Of a DNA stretch of 64,000 nt, positions 1-8,143 are shown in pieces. The stretch is from JABSSA01 sp039960995 (GTDB taxonomy: Bacteria > Pseudomonadota > Alphaproteobacteria > Rhodobacterales > Rhodobacteraceae): the NCBI GenBank assembly GCA_039960995.1, contig JBDVKF010000029.1, positions 17,209 through 81,208 of the forward strand, given 5' to 3'. Below the pieces are notes generated by a model, which was not told where the DNA came from, ran no database searches, and saw nothing but the letters and a program-made list of their open reading frames with translations. Positions within the stretch are counted from its first letter, which is position 1. Each line of letters starts with the position of its first letter. Position numbers and translations under genes: made by a program.

Positions 1-307
1 GCGCAAACACGGGAACGGCTTGGGTGAACACCAAAAGCGGCATCACAAGGCGATGCAAACGCGCCGAGCTTGCCAATTGTACAGCCGTTACTGCCCCCAA
101 GATCGATCCGAGGATTAGGCCCAATGCAACCTCGGTCGCGGTGACCCATGCGTTTTCGCCGATCAAAGCCCGGTTGTCCCATCCGGCTTGGGCGACCCGC
201 CATGGTGATGGCAGAATGAAATGTGGGGCGTCCGTTATCCAAATCAGCCCTTGCCACAGCAGCAACCCCAAAGCGGTGGCCATGCATGCATAGCGCCAAT
301 TGCTCAT
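1..307 (-). CDS. thiX: ABC transporter permease of the pyrimidine/thiamin-precursor uptake system, 3' part outside window
   Basis: Reading leftward from ATG 307, the frame stays open to the window edge for 102 codons. It gives a hydrophobic first segment (about residues 8-25), the phrase HFILPSPWRV typical of SsuC/ThiX/TauC-type permeases, and a second membrane segment around residues 62-78. It would form the membrane channel for the ThiY substrate-binding protein and the ThiZ ATPase encoded just upstream. Its ATG overlaps the thiZ stop by four bases (304-307), so it is the last visible gene of the riboswitch-controlled operon. The substrate (HMP or formylaminopyrimidine) is inferred from the neighbouring thiamin genes. 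Confidence 0.85.
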   Translation of the reverse strand, partial: MSNWRYACMATALGLLLWQGLIWITDAPHFILPSPWRVAQAGWDNRALIGENAWVTATEVALGLILGSILGAVTAVQLASSARLHRLVMPLLVFTQAVPVFA

Positions 308-1029
308 GACGCGCCCCTTAGATGTGCCAATAGGTCCGCTTGGCAAGATGTTGTTTCGGGTGCGAATTGATCTCGAATGGGCGGTGTGTCGGGCGTTTCC
401 CAAGGCTGCAGACCTTGCGGTGTCAGGACAACGATCTGATGGCCCAGTCGCACTGCCTCGGTCGGATCATGGGTGACCAAGAGGACGGTTTTACCATGTA
501 GTATCTGCGCTGCTAAATCCTGCATATCAGCGCGTGTTCCTGCATCAAGGGCGGAAAACGGTTCGTCCAGCAACACGATGTCGCGGTCTTCCATCAATGT
601 GCGCGCCAGTGCTGTGCGTTGACGCATTCCGCCGGACAATGTTGCGGGTTTCTTTTCGCGATATGCGGCAAGGCCAACGCGGTGTAACAGATCATTGGCT
701 CGGGTCATATCAGGTGCCTGTCCGCGCAATCGCGCCCCCAGAACGATGTTTTCCAAAACCGTTAGCCATGGCAGCAACAGATCCGATTGCGCCATTAAAC
801 TAACGCGGCCCGTCATCGTTTCACCGTCTGAGGCGGTGATGTCCCCGTTGAATCGGCCAACCGTTTCCAACCCTGCAATCAATCGCAAAAGCGTGGACTT
901 TCCCACTCCGGATCGCCCCAAGACACAGGTCCACTGACCCGCGGGCAAGGTCAGGTCAATGGGTGCGAATAACCGCCTGCCCGTGAATTCGTGCTGCCCT
1001 GAAACCTGAAGTGCCGGAGCTGTCGTCAT
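304..1029 (-). CDS. thiZ: ABC transporter ATP-binding protein for thiamin precursor uptake
   Basis: 241 residues from ATG 1027-1029; a longer upstream reading would run deep into tenA and is not needed. Walker A GRSGVGKST is at residues 38-46, the signature LSGGMRQR lies mid-protein, and Walker B VLLDEPF and a switch histidine (LLVTHD) follow. It is the cytoplasmic motor that energises import through ThiX. Both ends overlap neighbours by four bases (tenA stop/thiZ start at 1026-1029; thiZ stop/thiX start at 304-307), which implies translational coupling. Family members serve nitrate, sulfonate and taurine uptake too; the assignment to pyrimidine uptake rests on context. Confidence 0.88.
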   Translation of the reverse strand: MTTAPALQVSGQHEFTGRRLFAPIDLTLPAGQWTCVLGRSGVGKSTLLRLIAGLETVGRFNGDITASDGETMTGRVSLMAQSDLLLPWLTVLENIVLGARLRGQAPDMTRANDLLHRVGLAAYREKKPATLSGGMRQRTALARTLMEDRDIVLLDEPFSALDAGTRADMQDLAAQILHGKTVLLVTHDPTEAVRLGHQIVVLTPQGLQPWETPDTPPIRDQFAPETTSCQADLLAHLRGAS

Positions 1030-1712
1030 CCGCCGCGCAGCCCCATATCCCAAAACGCGACCTCTAGTTTGGTGGCTGTTGTGAACCGCTTTTGCAATTG
1101 CGGCCATCGTGGAGAATTGGCAGGATTATCGCCCATGCGCCGCGCAAGTGCCGCGTCGATCATTTGGCCGACATTGACCATCACGCCTTGGTATTCGCTA
1201 TCCGAATAGGTTTTGATCCAATCCATGTAGGGTGTGTCCTTGGACGCACCGCCCTTCAGGCGTAATCCGATTTCGCCATAGCCAAAACAACAGGGGGCAA
1301 GGGCCGCCATGAGGTCCAGGAAGTCACCCTGAAGGCCTGCATCCATCACGTATCGCGTATAAGCGAGGTTTTCGAATTCTTCTGTGGCGGCAAATAGTGT
1401 CGCCTCGTCGATGCCTTCGGCGGCGCAGGTTTTGACGTGCAAGGCCATCTCGTGATTGACCAGCGCGTCCACAGTGCCCGCGCAGATTTTCATTTCGTCC
1501 AGCGTGTCCGCCTTGACCACGGCCAGCGACCATGCGCGCGCGAAATGGACAAGGAACACGTAATCTTGGATCAAATAATGCACAAAGGCAGCCCGCGGTA
1601 AGGTGCCATCACCCAGACCTGCAACAAACGCATGTTCGGTGTAGGCGTTCCACGCCTTGGGGCAGCCCGCACGCCAAAGCGCGAAGGTGGTGCCATAGGG
1701 GTGATGGGTCAT
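1026..1712 (-). CDS. tenA: TenA-family aminopyrimidine aminohydrolase / thiaminase II
   Basis: 228 residues, the normal TenA length, starting at ATG 1710-1712 within the thiY stop (4-base overlap). TenA hydrolyses aminopyrimidine products of thiamin decay to HMP, which ThiD then phosphorylates. Visible family features are an N-terminal helix rich in aromatics (FALWRAGCPKAWNAYTEHAF), YLIQDYVFL near residue 45, and PCCFGYGEIG, which contains the catalytic cysteine and the conserved Y-x-E-I-G. The C-terminal YSDSEYQ segment is also typical. Its place between the binding protein and the ATPase of the transporter suggests salvage of an imported degraded pyrimidine. Confidence 0.9.
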   Translation of the reverse strand: MTHHPYGTTFALWRAGCPKAWNAYTEHAFVAGLGDGTLPRAAFVHYLIQDYVFLVHFARAWSLAVVKADTLDEMKICAGTVDALVNHEMALHVKTCAAEGIDEATLFAATEEFENLAYTRYVMDAGLQGDFLDLMAALAPCCFGYGEIGLRLKGGASKDTPYMDWIKTYSDSEYQGVMVNVGQMIDAALARRMGDNPANSPRWPQLQKRFTTATKLEVAFWDMGLRGG

Positions 1713-2647
1713 TGTGCGGTCACATCCACTGCGATTTTGTCGACCGGGTTCAGCGACGGGATCAGATTTGCCTCGTGCAAGAAAGCTTCGAACGCGGCAT
1801 AGCGCCCGACATCCATCGCCGTTGGACGCAGTGCAAACCGGGGTACAGTGTCGCCCCATGCGCGGGCGTTCAATTCATCCTGAAGCTCTGGCGCGGTGTT
1901 TGCGAAAATCTCCCACGAGTCCTCGGGGTGGTTGACGATGTATTGCGTCGCCTTTTCTGTCGCGGCAAGGAAGCGGCGGATCATATCCGCGTCCATGGTT
2001 TCAGGGTTGGCGACATAGATCAGTTCGTCGTATGGCGGCAGACCTTCTTCTTCGACAAAGAAACACCGCCCCGGCACGCCTTCGATATCCATCTGGTTCA
2101 GTTCGAAATTGCGAAACGCACCGATGACCGCATCCACCTGACCTGACATCAGTGATGGCGACAGCGACCAATTCACATTGATCAATTCAACCTCGTCCAG
2201 CGACACACCGTGGGTGTTCAGCACTTGGCCCAGCACGGCCTCTTCTACTCCGCCGACGGAAAACCCGACCTTGCCGCCGCGCAGATCAGCAGGTGATGTG
2301 ATTGGACCATCCTTTAACACCAGCAAACAATTCAATGGTGTTGCGACCAATGTGCCGACCCGTTGCAATGGCAAGCCTTCGTGGATGTGCAGATGCAGTT
2401 GCGGCTGATACGAGATGGCCAAATCTGCCTTTCCAGCCGCCACCAATTTCGGTGGGTCAGACGGATCGGCCGGGGCGATCACCTCAACCGCCAGATCGAC
2501 ATCCGCGAAGTATCCTTTTTCTTGGGCGATGATGACGGGTCCATGGTCAGGATTTACGAACCAATCCAGCAAAAGCGTCATTTGATCCTGCGCCCACAGA
2601 GAGGAAGCACTGAGGGATATGGCAGAGGCGAGAATGATGGATTTCAT
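1709..2647 (-). CDS. thiY: Thiamin-pyrimidine ABC transporter substrate-binding protein (NMT1/THI5-like)
   Basis: 312 residues from ATG 2645-2647. Residues 1-18 form a signal peptide (MKSIILASAISLSASSLWA) cut before QDQM. LLLDWFVNPDHGPVIIA and the following KGYFAD are characteristic of the NMT1/THI5-like fold used for HMP and formylaminopyrimidine binding. VGFSVGGVEEAVL and a Cys-containing PGRCFFVEE segment also match. It is a periplasmic receptor delivering substrate to ThiX/ThiZ. It sits between thiD and tenA with 4-base overlaps on both sides. The ligand itself cannot be read from sequence. Confidence 0.88.
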   Translation of the reverse strand: MKSIILASAISLSASSLWAQDQMTLLLDWFVNPDHGPVIIAQEKGYFADVDLAVEVIAPADPSDPPKLVAAGKADLAISYQPQLHLHIHEGLPLQRVGTLVATPLNCLLVLKDGPITSPADLRGGKVGFSVGGVEEAVLGQVLNTHGVSLDEVELINVNWSLSPSLMSGQVDAVIGAFRNFELNQMDIEGVPGRCFFVEEEGLPPYDELIYVANPETMDADMIRRFLAATEKATQYIVNHPEDSWEIFANTAPELQDELNARAWGDTVPRFALRPTAMDVGRYAAFEAFLHEANLIPSLNPVDKIAVDVTAQ

Positions 2648-3462
2648 GAAAGCGGTTCCTTTAGTGATGGGTAGAGATTTGCGAAATGATGTGTTGGGCC
2701 GTGGCCTGTTCCGACGCTCAGCGCATCGGCCTTTGCAATGGCATCCGCGACATAGGATTTGGCAGCACGGACAGCACATTGGATGTCACCGGATTGGGCC
2801 ACTTGCGCCGCCAAGGCTGACGACAAGGTGCATCCGGTGCCGTGAGTGTTGCGCGTTGGTATGCGAGGGGCTTCGAACCAAGTGGCCGCGTCAGGCGTGA
2901 CAAGGCAGTCGGGACTGTCATCCCCGTCAAGGTGGCCGCCTTTCATCAAAACGGATTTTGGCCCCAAAGCACACAGCGCGCGACCTTGTGTTTCCATGTC
3001 GGTGCGTGTCCGCGCCGGTTCAGCCCCTAATAGATGCGCCGCTTCGGGCAGGTTTGGTGTTAGAACGGTGGCAAGCGGCAACAACGCATAACGTACCACA
3101 GCAACCGCATCGGGCTGTAACAAGGGCGCGCCGCCTTTTGCGATCATGACGGGATCAAGGATCACCGGGACATCACGTCCCGACAACGCGCTTTCGACGG
3201 CCAATGCGATGTCCGCGTTCGCAATCATGCCAATCTTGACCGCATCGACACGGATATCATCAAAGACGGCGTTGATCTGATGTTCCACAAACTCTGGCGG
3301 CACCAAGTGAATGCCGCTGACGCCTTGCGTGTTTTGCGCGGTCAGGGCCGTAAGGGCCGCCATTGCAAATGCACCATTGGCCGAGATTGCTTTGATGTCA
3401 GCTTGGATACCTGCCCCGCCCGAGGGATCAGAACCTGCAATGCTGAGGACGTTGGGGATCAT
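2644..3462 (-). CDS. thiD: Bifunctional hydroxymethylpyrimidine kinase / phosphomethylpyrimidine kinase
   Basis: 272 residues, full length for the ribokinase-like ThiD family. It opens with VLSIAGSDPSGGAGIQADIK, the substrate-binding glycine motif, and has NTHGTGCTLSSALAA near the C-terminus, the anion hole and catalytic loop. It converts HMP to HMP-P and then HMP-PP for ThiE. It overlaps thiE upstream (3459-3462) and thiY downstream (2644-2647) by four bases each, and is under the TPP riboswitch in front of thiM. Confidence 0.95.
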   Translation of the reverse strand: MIPNVLSIAGSDPSGGAGIQADIKAISANGAFAMAALTALTAQNTQGVSGIHLVPPEFVEHQINAVFDDIRVDAVKIGMIANADIALAVESALSGRDVPVILDPVMIAKGGAPLLQPDAVAVVRYALLPLATVLTPNLPEAAHLLGAEPARTRTDMETQGRALCALGPKSVLMKGGHLDGDDSPDCLVTPDAATWFEAPRIPTRNTHGTGCTLSSALAAQVAQSGDIQCAVRAAKSYVADAIAKADALSVGTGHGPTHHFANLYPSLKEPLS

Positions 3463-4094
3463 GACGTCTCCTTCGCTTGGGTGAATTTCTCGGCGGCAGC
3501 TTTGGGATCAGGTTGGCCACATATAGCAGAAACCACCGCCTGCCCGTCTGCGCCGCTGGCCAAGACTTGTGTTTGATGCACGGCCTTAAGCCCGCCGATT
3601 GCGACAGTGGACAAAGAGGTCAGCGCGACCAATTGCGCCAAGCCGTCAAAGCCAATGGGGGGTTCGTGATCTGTCTTGGTCGTCGTCCCAAACACAGGTC
3701 CAAGGCCAAGATAATCCACGACATTCGGATCGGCTGCACGAACGGTTTCAGGCGTTTCGCATGACAGGCCAAGGATTTTGCCCGCCCCCAACACCTCGCG
3801 CGCCTGTGGCGCGGGCATATCGCCCTGCCCGATATGTGCACCGTCGCAATCAGCTTTTATGGCCGCGTCAAGATCGTCGTTGACGACCAAGGGTACGCCA
3901 GTTCCGGCAAGTGCTGCCTTAAGCGCCAAGGCCATCTTGATGCGTTCTGGCGTTGTGGCGTCCTTGGCGCGCAACTGCACCATGGTGACGCCGCCCGCGA
4001 CGGCCTGTTGCACCGTCTCGACCAAACCAAAGTCAGCGCACAGCGCGGTGTCGGTCACCAAATAAAGGCGCAGCTGGTCTCGCAATCCGATCAT
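3459..4094 (-). CDS. thiE: Thiamin-phosphate synthase
   Basis: 211 residues with the TIM-barrel ThiE motifs YLVTDTALC at the N-terminus, VNDDLDAAIKADCDGAHIGQ in the middle and LGLGPVFGTTTK with the pyrophosphate-binding threonines toward the C-terminus. It joins HMP-PP (from ThiD) to thiazole phosphate (from ThiM) to make thiamin phosphate. It overlaps thiM and thiD by four bases on either side. No ThiL (thiamin phosphate kinase) is in the window, so the last step must be encoded elsewhere. Confidence 0.95.
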   Translation of the reverse strand: MIGLRDQLRLYLVTDTALCADFGLVETVQQAVAGGVTMVQLRAKDATTPERIKMALALKAALAGTGVPLVVNDDLDAAIKADCDGAHIGQGDMPAPQAREVLGAGKILGLSCETPETVRAADPNVVDYLGLGPVFGTTTKTDHEPPIGFDGLAQLVALTSLSTVAIGGLKAVHQTQVLASGADGQAVVSAICGQPDPKAAAEKFTQAKETS

Positions 4095-4867
4095 GATTGG
4101 ATCACAGCGGCCAATTCTTTGGGCTGCGTTGCAGTCAATGCATCCAAGAAGTGCATCTGAAAGCTGCCGGGGCCGTTGGCAAGTTTCGCAGCCTTTGTCC
4201 CTGCCACTTTGAAATGCGCAAGCGCGCCAAGGGCTGCATCAAACGCGGGCCCGCTGGCGGCATAGGCACCCATCAACGCAGTTTGCGAACATCCCAATGC
4301 GGTCACCATCGGCATGATGTCAGAACCACCCGTGACTTTGGCGGATTGGGTACCGTCCGTCACAAAATCAACCGGGCCCGTGATTGCAACAACCGCGCCA
4401 TGCGATTTGGCCAAAGCACGCGCGGCCCCTTCTGCGGCGTCGACACTGTCGCCGCTGTCGGCGCCTTTGCCTGCCCCCGCTTCGCCTGCCATTGCCAAGA
4501 TTTCAGAGGCGTTCCCGCGCAAAATGGTCGGTCGCAACGCGAGCAAATCTTGCGCCACCCCCTTGCGATACGCCGAGATAAAATGCGCGACGGGGTCCAA
4601 TACCCAAGGGACATCTGCATCATTCGCCGCCTGCACCGCCGCACGCATGCTTGGCACCCATGGGGTCGATAACGTTCCGATATTGATCGTCAGCGCACCA
4701 CATATCGGGGTGAATTCCGCAATCTCTTCTTGGGCATGCACCATCGCGGGCGACGCCCCCGCAGCCAACACAACATTTGCGGCAACATTCATTGCGACAT
4801 AATTGGTGATGCAATGCACCAAAGGGTTTTGAGCGCGCAGAGTTTCGAGCAGATCGTGTGGTGCCAT
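4091..4867 (-). CDS. thiM: Hydroxyethylthiazole kinase, first gene of the riboswitch-controlled operon
   Basis: 258 residues. PLVHCITNYVAMNVAANVVLAAGASPAM at the N-terminus is the ThiM signature and LRGNASEIL the conserved mid-protein motif. VTALGCSQTALMGAYAA carries the catalytic cysteine, although the preceding residues are Ala-Leu rather than the more usual Gly-Thr. It phosphorylates the thiazole alcohol for ThiE. Its start lies about 55 bases downstream of the TPP riboswitch. With thiD, thiE and a transporter but no thiazole synthesis genes in the window, the operon reads as a salvage module. Confidence 0.94.
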   Translation of the reverse strand: MAPHDLLETLRAQNPLVHCITNYVAMNVAANVVLAAGASPAMVHAQEEIAEFTPICGALTINIGTLSTPWVPSMRAAVQAANDADVPWVLDPVAHFISAYRKGVAQDLLALRPTILRGNASEILAMAGEAGAGKGADSGDSVDAAEGAARALAKSHGAVVAITGPVDFVTDGTQSAKVTGGSDIMPMVTALGCSQTALMGAYAASGPAFDAALGALAHFKVAGTKAAKLANGPGSFQMHFLDALTATQPKELAAVIQS

Positions 4868-4919
4868 TCTATGTCCTTTTCAGCCGAGAAAAGGACAGCA
4901 TCCAGATAAAACAGAACGC

Positions 4920-4995
4920 GTTACCTCCCTCCGCCAGCATTATCCGGTTCAGGTTCAAAGGGTACGTCTCAGCCTTTCGGCGCCCCTGGTGAGGC
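4920..4995 (-). promoter_or_regulatory. TPP riboswitch (THI element)
   Basis: On the minus strand the stretch reads CAGGGGCGCC, then GGCTGAGA, ACCCTTTGAACCTGA, a CCGG/TAATG turn and GGCGGAGGGAGGTAA. This is the conserved order of the THI box: the P1-adjacent GGGG, the CUGAGA pyrimidine-sensor loop, ACCC..GAACCUGAU, and the closing GCGNAGGGA. It ends about 50 bases before the thiM ATG. It should switch the whole thiMED-thiY-tenA-thiZX operon off when thiamin pyrophosphate is plentiful. Boundaries are approximate. Confidence 0.95.
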
Positions 4996-5102
4996 AGTGA
5001 TAGAACGTCATTTCGGGCGCGTCAAACCGCTTAGCTGTGCCCAGTGGCAGATGAGCGGTCTGCGCCCATTGTTTTAGCCGTCTGGGCTGGTACATGTGAC
5101 AA

Positions 5103-5570
5103 ATGAATGTTTGGCGACCTCAGCAACATATCCTCGTGAAAGCACTAGGCCTTGTCTGGCGCGACGGTCTGTTGCTGGCCAGCGAAATCTATCTTGATGA
5201 TGGAACGGTAAAAGGCGTCAGGCCTTTGGGTGGTCGGTTGGAATTTGGTGAAACGTGGCGCGATGCGCTTGTCAGAGAGTTCAACGAAGAGCTTGGGGTT
5301 TCGGTCGGCGTGATCGGCGAGCCTATGATCCTAGAGAATATATATACCCATCAGGGCGAAGTCGGGCATGAAGTCACGTTCGTTTCGGACGTGACATTCC
5401 CAAGTGACGCTTACAAAGGCGACGGCCCGATAGAATATTTCGAGGACAATGGTCAAAAATGCATTGCCCGTTGGTATGAGCTGAGCGATTTGGATTGTGG
5501 GGAATTGGAGCTTTACCCCCATGGCCTCAAAGCGAAATTGCTTGAAAGAGAGCATAGCGCCGCGCAGTGA
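5103..5570 (+). CDS. Nudix hydrolase
   Basis: 155 residues, one Nudix domain. The box is complete at residues 44-66: G, five residues, E, seven residues, then REFNEELGV. Such enzymes hydrolyse nucleoside diphosphates linked to another group, using Mg or Mn bound by the box glutamates. The N-terminal HILVKALGLVWRDGLLLAS is the usual first strand pair. It is divergent from the thiamin operon, with its start about 100 bases beyond the riboswitch. The substrate cannot be told from the sequence. Confidence 0.9.
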   Translation: MNVWRPQQHILVKALGLVWRDGLLLASEIYLDDGTVKGVRPLGGRLEFGETWRDALVREFNEELGVSVGVIGEPMILENIYTHQGEVGHEVTFVSDVTFPSDAYKGDGPIEYFEDNGQKCIARWYELSDLDCGELELYPHGLKAKLLEREHSAAQ

Positions 5571-5766
5571 GCGGCCGGTTGATCCAAAAGACAAAACCTT
5601 GGCAGATTGAACGTGATCTTCGCAGCTGCATAAGCGGTACGCACCCGTCTTGACAGCCGTTGCGGGCCAATGGATTGTTTGAGCACTGGCTTAAAGCGTG
5701 CGAAGCACGATTGTATTTGGAAGGTAAACTGTCATCTTAAAATACGTATTTTTTATACTTATCGCA

Positions 5767-6258
5767 TTGGTGGTGCTGTTTTTTTCGGTTTTGGCCGTCT
5801 TTTGGGTGATGGCTTGGAACCACGAACGTGGCTTCCCGAAATCGGTCTTGGTCGATGATGCCAAGGGGCGATGCGTCATCTCAAAGCAGGCTTTCGTTTT
5901 GAGAAAATCCAAACGGCCCGGACTGTATCCTGAACTTGAGGCCATTTTGCCGGTCCCGGATGGGGTCGATCACGACTATAGCCACTATGTGCCCGGCCTG
6001 TTTTTGACGGAAGATGGCAAGGATCTTGTTGATATTTCTGATGCCATTGAGGTCCCGGTTGGCAGTCGTTTCATCCTGAAGGATGGATTTCAACAGCGGA
6101 CACTTAACGAAAACGCATTCTATTTCTGGCTCGAACCGGAAGGTATCAGCCTGGACAGCAGCTTTTTCTATTACACTAGCGGCCTCGGGTTTACGGATGA
6201 AGAAATGCACCAGTTCCCGGACACCGAGGATTTTGGGAACGACTGCGATGCAAACTGA
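5767..6258 (+). CDS. Membrane-anchored hypothetical protein, start codon unclear
   Basis: 163 residues from TTG 5767. One N-terminal transmembrane helix (VVLFFSVLAVFWVMAW) is followed by a soluble domain with no family I recognise. The helix would be better formed if translation began further up: the frame is open back to a TAA at 5725-5727, and an AAGG element sits at 5721-5724 about six bases before a GTC at 5731, where a start codon would be expected. No ATG, GTG or TTG lies between. Either TTG 5767 or GTG 5770 is used, or the original start was lost. Expressed function is uncertain. Confidence 0.55.
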   Translation: MVVLFFSVLAVFWVMAWNHERGFPKSVLVDDAKGRCVISKQAFVLRKSKRPGLYPELEAILPVPDGVDHDYSHYVPGLFLTEDGKDLVDISDAIEVPVGSRFILKDGFQQRTLNENAFYFWLEPEGISLDSSFFYYTSGLGFTDEEMHQFPDTEDFGNDCDAN

Positions 6259-6414
6259 TCAGGTTTTAATAGTGGACAAAGGACAATGAAGAAGAAGGCG
6301 CACATGGATCACGCAATGGTGGTCAGCGATGCGCCACGAATTGCGTCAGCGGTTATTGCTTTTGCGCACAGGCGTACTTGATTGTCTTTGAAGGGCGATG
6401 TCATAATCAGCGCC

Positions 6415-6768
6415 ATGAATACTGAACATGAAAAAGTAACACTTTGGCGACCGGTCGGGCCTGAAGAGCTTGTGTTGATCGAGCAAGCTGACATGAGGAC
6501 TTTCCCGCCTCGTCTGCCGGAACAGCCCATATTCTATCCGGTCCTTACCGAGGAATATGCCATCAAGATCGCGCGTGATTGGAATGTCAAAGCCAACGGT
6601 TCTGGATTTGTCACGCGCTTTGATGTTCTCAAATCCTATCTTGATGCCTACGACGTCCAAGAAGCAGGCGGACGGGCGCATTTAGAGTATTGGATACCAG
6701 CTGAAGAAATGAGTGCGTTCAACGATGCCATCGTTGGGCAAATTGAGGTCACTCAAGAATTCAGGTGA
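6415..6768 (+). CDS. Conserved hypothetical of the family annotated ADP-ribosylation/crystallin J1
   Basis: 117 residues from ATG 6415; a TTG at 6382 would add 11 residues but lacks a better ribosome site. TLWRPVGPEELVLIE near the start, FPPRLPEQPIFYPVLTEEYA, and RAHLEYWIPAEEMSAFN are conserved in short bacterial proteins to which databases attach the name ADP-ribosylation/crystallin J1. I know of no biochemical evidence for that name, and no catalytic ADP-ribosyl hydrolase motif is visible. The gene stands alone, 140-150 bases from both neighbours. Confidence 0.7.
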   Translation: MNTEHEKVTLWRPVGPEELVLIEQADMRTFPPRLPEQPIFYPVLTEEYAIKIARDWNVKANGSGFVTRFDVLKSYLDAYDVQEAGGRAHLEYWIPAEEMSAFNDAIVGQIEVTQEFR

Positions 6769-6912
6769 ATACACCAGACCTTCGAAAACGCGGTGAGACT
6801 TGAATGGAGAGAATCCGCTTGTCCGGGCGCCATTGGTTGTAGATTTGCCTAGAGGTTCTTAAAATCTCGGGACACGTAACGACCTTTTCTAAATCGAAAA
6901 ACGGATTAACCC

Positions 6913-7578
6913 ATGCATTCCCTCACTAAAACCCGACGATTGGCTTTGGCCGCAATGGTGCCCTTCATCTCTGCCACGTCGAGTTTTTCTCAAGACAACG
7001 CGAGCCAAATCGATATTTCGGGTGAGTTAACCACTTCGGAGCAGGCGCTTCATTTCGTGTTGTCGGAAGATCGGGTTCCGAATGCGAGCGCAGTTAAGAT
7101 TGAACGCATGAAAGCCCGGTTTTCTGAGCGTGGAAATCTATGGGAGTTTTCGTTCAGAGATGAGGACAAGACTTACGAAGCGACCGTACGACAAAACCGC
7201 GCGTTCAAACTAAAAGAAAAGCGCGACGAGAAAGGGCAAAATGCTGCGTTCTGGGCGACAATGCCTGACCCAAAGAATGTAGAATTGCCTGAAGCCTACT
7301 TGGAGAAATCCGTGGCAGTCATCGAGACCTTTAATTCGACCTATACGGCAAACCCTCGCGCCATTGTCGAATACGATGTTTGTGACGCACCCAAAAACGG
7401 GGTGGAAAGCGACTTTGCGAATGGGTGCCGTAGAAATGCAAGCAAAGAGGTTTGGGAGGTGTTCATAGAGGTCAACGCCGTGGTGCGAGGCGAAGACGAT
7501 CGTTTTTACAAGGTCATAGAATTCAACGATGGGCAACCTGTGAAGCTGAGCGATGCCAGTGTCTCGGGCAATTGGTAA
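6913..7578 (+). CDS. Secreted protein of unknown function
   Basis: 221 residues. Residues 1-26 are a signal peptide (basic MHSLTKTRR, hydrophobic core, cut around SFSQ-DN). The mature part is mixed alpha/beta and charged, with a Cys pair near residues 158 and 170 that could form a disulphide in the periplasm. No family was recognised. A start at ATG 6913 fits the signal peptide. It is 200 bases from the next small secreted protein and may have its own promoter. Confidence 0.6.
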   Translation: MHSLTKTRRLALAAMVPFISATSSFSQDNASQIDISGELTTSEQALHFVLSEDRVPNASAVKIERMKARFSERGNLWEFSFRDEDKTYEATVRQNRAFKLKEKRDEKGQNAAFWATMPDPKNVELPEAYLEKSVAVIETFNSTYTANPRAIVEYDVCDAPKNGVESDFANGCRRNASKEVWEVFIEVNAVVRGEDDRFYKVIEFNDGQPVKLSDASVSGNW

Positions 7579-7776
7579 CTGGATGCTTCGAAATTCGAAA
7601 TTTGCTCTTGGGCTGAGGGCGCAGCGACCTGAGGTCAACCCAAACGGCCCTTGTCCAAATTTTCGCGCCACATGCGTCTACACAAAAAATGTTTGCGAAA
7701 CTGGCGACGGAAAATGTGACGGTTTTCGTAGTAGTTCTAATCCCCATTTCGAAAATGGCATATCAAAGAGGGCTTC

Positions 7777-8097
7777 ATGAACGTTACTATCTCTAATCGA
7801 TTGATACTTTTATGCATTTCGGCATCCGTTCCAATATCGACAACCGCTATGGCGCAAGACGGCCCACCCCCGGGTCCACCTATTGCAGAGATGGCCGCGC
7901 AGATGAATGTTTCAGAGACTGCCTTGCAAACCTGCATGCCCCGCCCGGCCAAAGGGGCACGTCCTGAACGTCCCGTGCGCCCTGATCCTTCGACCATTGC
8001 CAACTGCCTTCACGCAGATTATCCGGATGTCACACAGACCGTCGTCGCGCAGGTCCTAATGGACAACGCACCCAAAAGGCCTCAGCGCTCGAACTAG
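7777..8097 (+). CDS. Small secreted proline-rich protein of unknown function
   Basis: 106 residues. A signal peptide runs to about residue 27 (cut at AMA-QDGPPP). The mature peptide has a Pro/Gly stretch (QDGPPPGPP), two Cys (in LQTCMPRP and ANCLHAD) and an Arg/Pro-rich middle (KGARPERPVRPDP). The sequence alternates helix-forming segments around each Cys, as if it were two short helix-loop units. No family was recognised. A lipoprotein patatin gene begins 46 bases after its stop, so the two could be cotranscribed. Confidence 0.6.
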   Translation: MNVTISNRLILLCISASVPISTTAMAQDGPPPGPPIAEMAAQMNVSETALQTCMPRPAKGARPERPVRPDPSTIANCLHADYPDVTQTVVAQVLMDNAPKRPQRSN

Positions 8098-8143
8098 ACC
8101 CAGCGCCTTGTAATGCAGACAAATTTCAACGGAGCCCCAGTTG

